Below are positions 30,212-30,650 of a DNA stretch of 30,650 nt, one piece after another; positions within the stretch are counted from its first letter, which is position 1, and the number at the start of each line of letters is the position of its first letter. The notes beneath the pieces are model-generated. The model was not told the DNA's origin, searched no databases, and saw only the letters and a list, made by a program, of their open reading frames with translations. The stretch comes from UBA1764 sp045616685. Its GTDB lineage: Bacteria > Bacillota > Clostridia > Peptostreptococcales > Anaerovoracaceae. The stretch lies in assembly GCA_045616685.1 (NCBI GenBank), contig JAZLHF010000009.1, forward strand, positions 1 through 30,650, given 5' to 3'. The position numbers and the translations under genes are program-made.

Positions 30212-30229
30212 GTTCTCAAAGCGATAATT
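30212..30229 (+). repeat. attR-like direct repeat of the rpsI 3' end
   Basis: GTTCTCAAAGCGATAATT, identical to 28447-28464. Here it is not part of a gene. It is followed by a CTTTCA...ACAAAG stretch and a terminator that mirror the rpsI-proximal copy. Confidence 0.75.
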
Positions 30230-30254
30230 TCTTTCAGAAACAAAGCAAAAGAGA

Positions 30255-30284
30255 GAAGACATCCATTTGGGTGTCTTCTTTTTT
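30255..30284 (+). terminator. Rho-independent terminator (right copy, probably ancestral rpsI terminator)
   Basis: Stem GAAGACATCC/GGGTGTCTTC (30255-30264 with 30269-30278), ATTT loop, then six T. Confidence 0.92.
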
Positions 30285-30285
30285 C

Positions 30286-30314
30286 TTGCAAAACGACTGA
30301 ATTTGAGATATTAT
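30286..30314 (+). promoter_or_regulatory. promoter of the AbrB-type gene
   Basis: TTGCAA at 30286-30291, 17 bp, TATTAT at 30309-30314; a TGGAGGG ribosome-binding site follows before the ATG at 30361. Confidence 0.65.
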
Positions 30315-30360
30315 ATAACCAAGAAACCAAGAATCAAAGAAACAATTGGAGGGAAAGAAT

Positions 30361-30650
30361 ATGGCACTTACAGTGACAGATACTTGTAAAAGAGTTAGCA
30401 TTTCTTCAAAAAGACAGATTACTATTCCGCAAGCTTTTTTCAATGCTTTAGGATTTGGCAATGAAGCAGAATGCATTTTTAGAGACAATGAATTAGTTCT
30501 TCGTCCTACATATCATGAAACATCAAGTGAGTTTGCAGAGCAGATACTTGCAGATATTATTAAAGAGGGTTTTTCTGGAGAGGCTCTTTTGAAAGAATTT
30601 AAATTGCGCCAGGCCAAAATTAGGCCTACTGTAGTTCGGATGCTGGAGGA
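30361..30650 (+). CDS. AbrB/SpoVT-domain protein, 3' end cut by window
   Basis: At least 96 residues, open to the window edge. The start K-R-V-S-I-S-S-K-R-Q-I-T-I-P-Q-A-F-F-N-A-L-G is a swapped-hairpin AbrB/MazE DNA-binding domain; E-C-I-F-R-D-N-E-L-V-L-R-P closes it. A helical C-terminal extension (F-A-E-Q-I-L-A-D-I-I-K-E-G-F) follows. Such proteins in Clostridia are commonly antitoxins of a type II pair whose toxin gene lies just downstream, which is beyond this window. TGGAGGG lies 8 bp before the ATG. Confidence 0.82.
   Translation, partial: MALTVTDTCKRVSISSKRQITIPQAFFNALGFGNEAECIFRDNELVLRPTYHETSSEFAEQILADIIKEGFSGEALLKEFKLRQAKIRPTVVRMLE

Larger units (their letters stand above)
28465..30229 (+). 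mobile_element. small integrated element at rpsI 3' end (no integrase seen)
   Basis: The segment is bounded by an 18-bp perfect direct repeat of the rpsI 3' end and carries its own terminator, an AlbA_2/HATPase regulator gene and a 43-residue ORF. The ends of ribosomal protein genes, including rpsI, are known integration sites for tyrosine-recombinase elements. No recombinase gene is present, so this is either a decayed remnant or an element mobilised in trans. Confidence 0.55.
30109..30360 (+). other. spacer with attR-like repeat, terminator and promoter
   Basis: 252 bp. Contains a short tandem CCACACATTT duplication near 30110-30130, the second copy of the rpsI 3' end (30212-30229), a terminator, and the promoter of the AbrB-type gene. 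Confidence 0.6.

Noticed and set aside
1..30650. tRNA, rRNA and insertion sequences
   Set aside because: No cloverleaf or T-loop GTTCRANYC in a tRNA context, no rRNA segments and no transposase-like protein were recognised on either strand.

Overview
No database was searched; every call is read from the sequence. The window is an AT-rich Firmicutes-type chromosome segment, most likely from an anaerobic member of the Clostridia. Reasons: a surface-layer homology (SLH) protein, lipoproteins with a Bacillota-like lipobox, the scpA-scpB-rluB cluster, a prfA / threonylcarbamoyl-AMP synthase / rpiB / upp block as in low-GC Gram-positives, an AddB-type protein in place of RecBCD, strong GGAGG ribosome-binding sites, and an rplM-rpsI pair behind a long structured leader. 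I cannot name the genus. All confidently called genes are on the + strand.

Layout. 1-1362: the end of an SLH protein and an unknown lipoprotein. 1432-4726: a polar amino-acid ABC transporter operon (binding protein, permease, ATPase) plus a PAP2 phosphatase, behind an array of arginine-repressor-like boxes and ending at a very long hairpin. 4740-6633: an accessory patch holding a GC-rich structured spacer, a predicted PD-(D/E)XK nuclease gene with its own promoter, and a Phd/VapC-type toxin-antitoxin pair. 6672-12187: TSUP permease, AddB-like nuclease and CPC-type metal P-type ATPase, with touching or overlapping ends and an apparently leaderless first gene. 12201-12563: a small XRE protein that looks like an internally deleted XRE-Uma2 protein. 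12543-20635: a long operon with a novel coiled-coil protein, a YbaK-type deacylase, an unusual NnrD-transmembrane-lytic-transglycosylase fusion, scpA, scpB, rluB and pckA. 20640-21160: a 600-bp gene-free spacer with a cluster of DnaA-box-like sites, TTTACCA repeats and a GC-rich structured segment. 21162-26535: prfA, threonylcarbamoyl-AMP synthase, rpiB, upp, tyrS and a polysaccharide deacetylase. 26515-27419: a bactofilin with a long charged tail. 27375-28528: rplM-rpsI. 28447-30229: a 1.8-kb insertion bounded by an 18-bp direct repeat of the rpsI 3' end, carrying an AlbA_2/Schlafen-type ATPase-like regulator and a small coiled-coil ORF. 30286-end: an AbrB-type protein cut by the window edge.

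Most of the window is ordinary housekeeping sequence. The observations most worth following are the cytoplasmic-repair-enzyme / cell-wall-lyase fusion at 14844-16928, the rpsI-3'-end integration site at 28447-30229, the origin-like DnaA-box cluster at 20675-20823, the helically phased ARG-box array at 1432-1541, and the unknown 608-residue coiled-coil protein at 12596.
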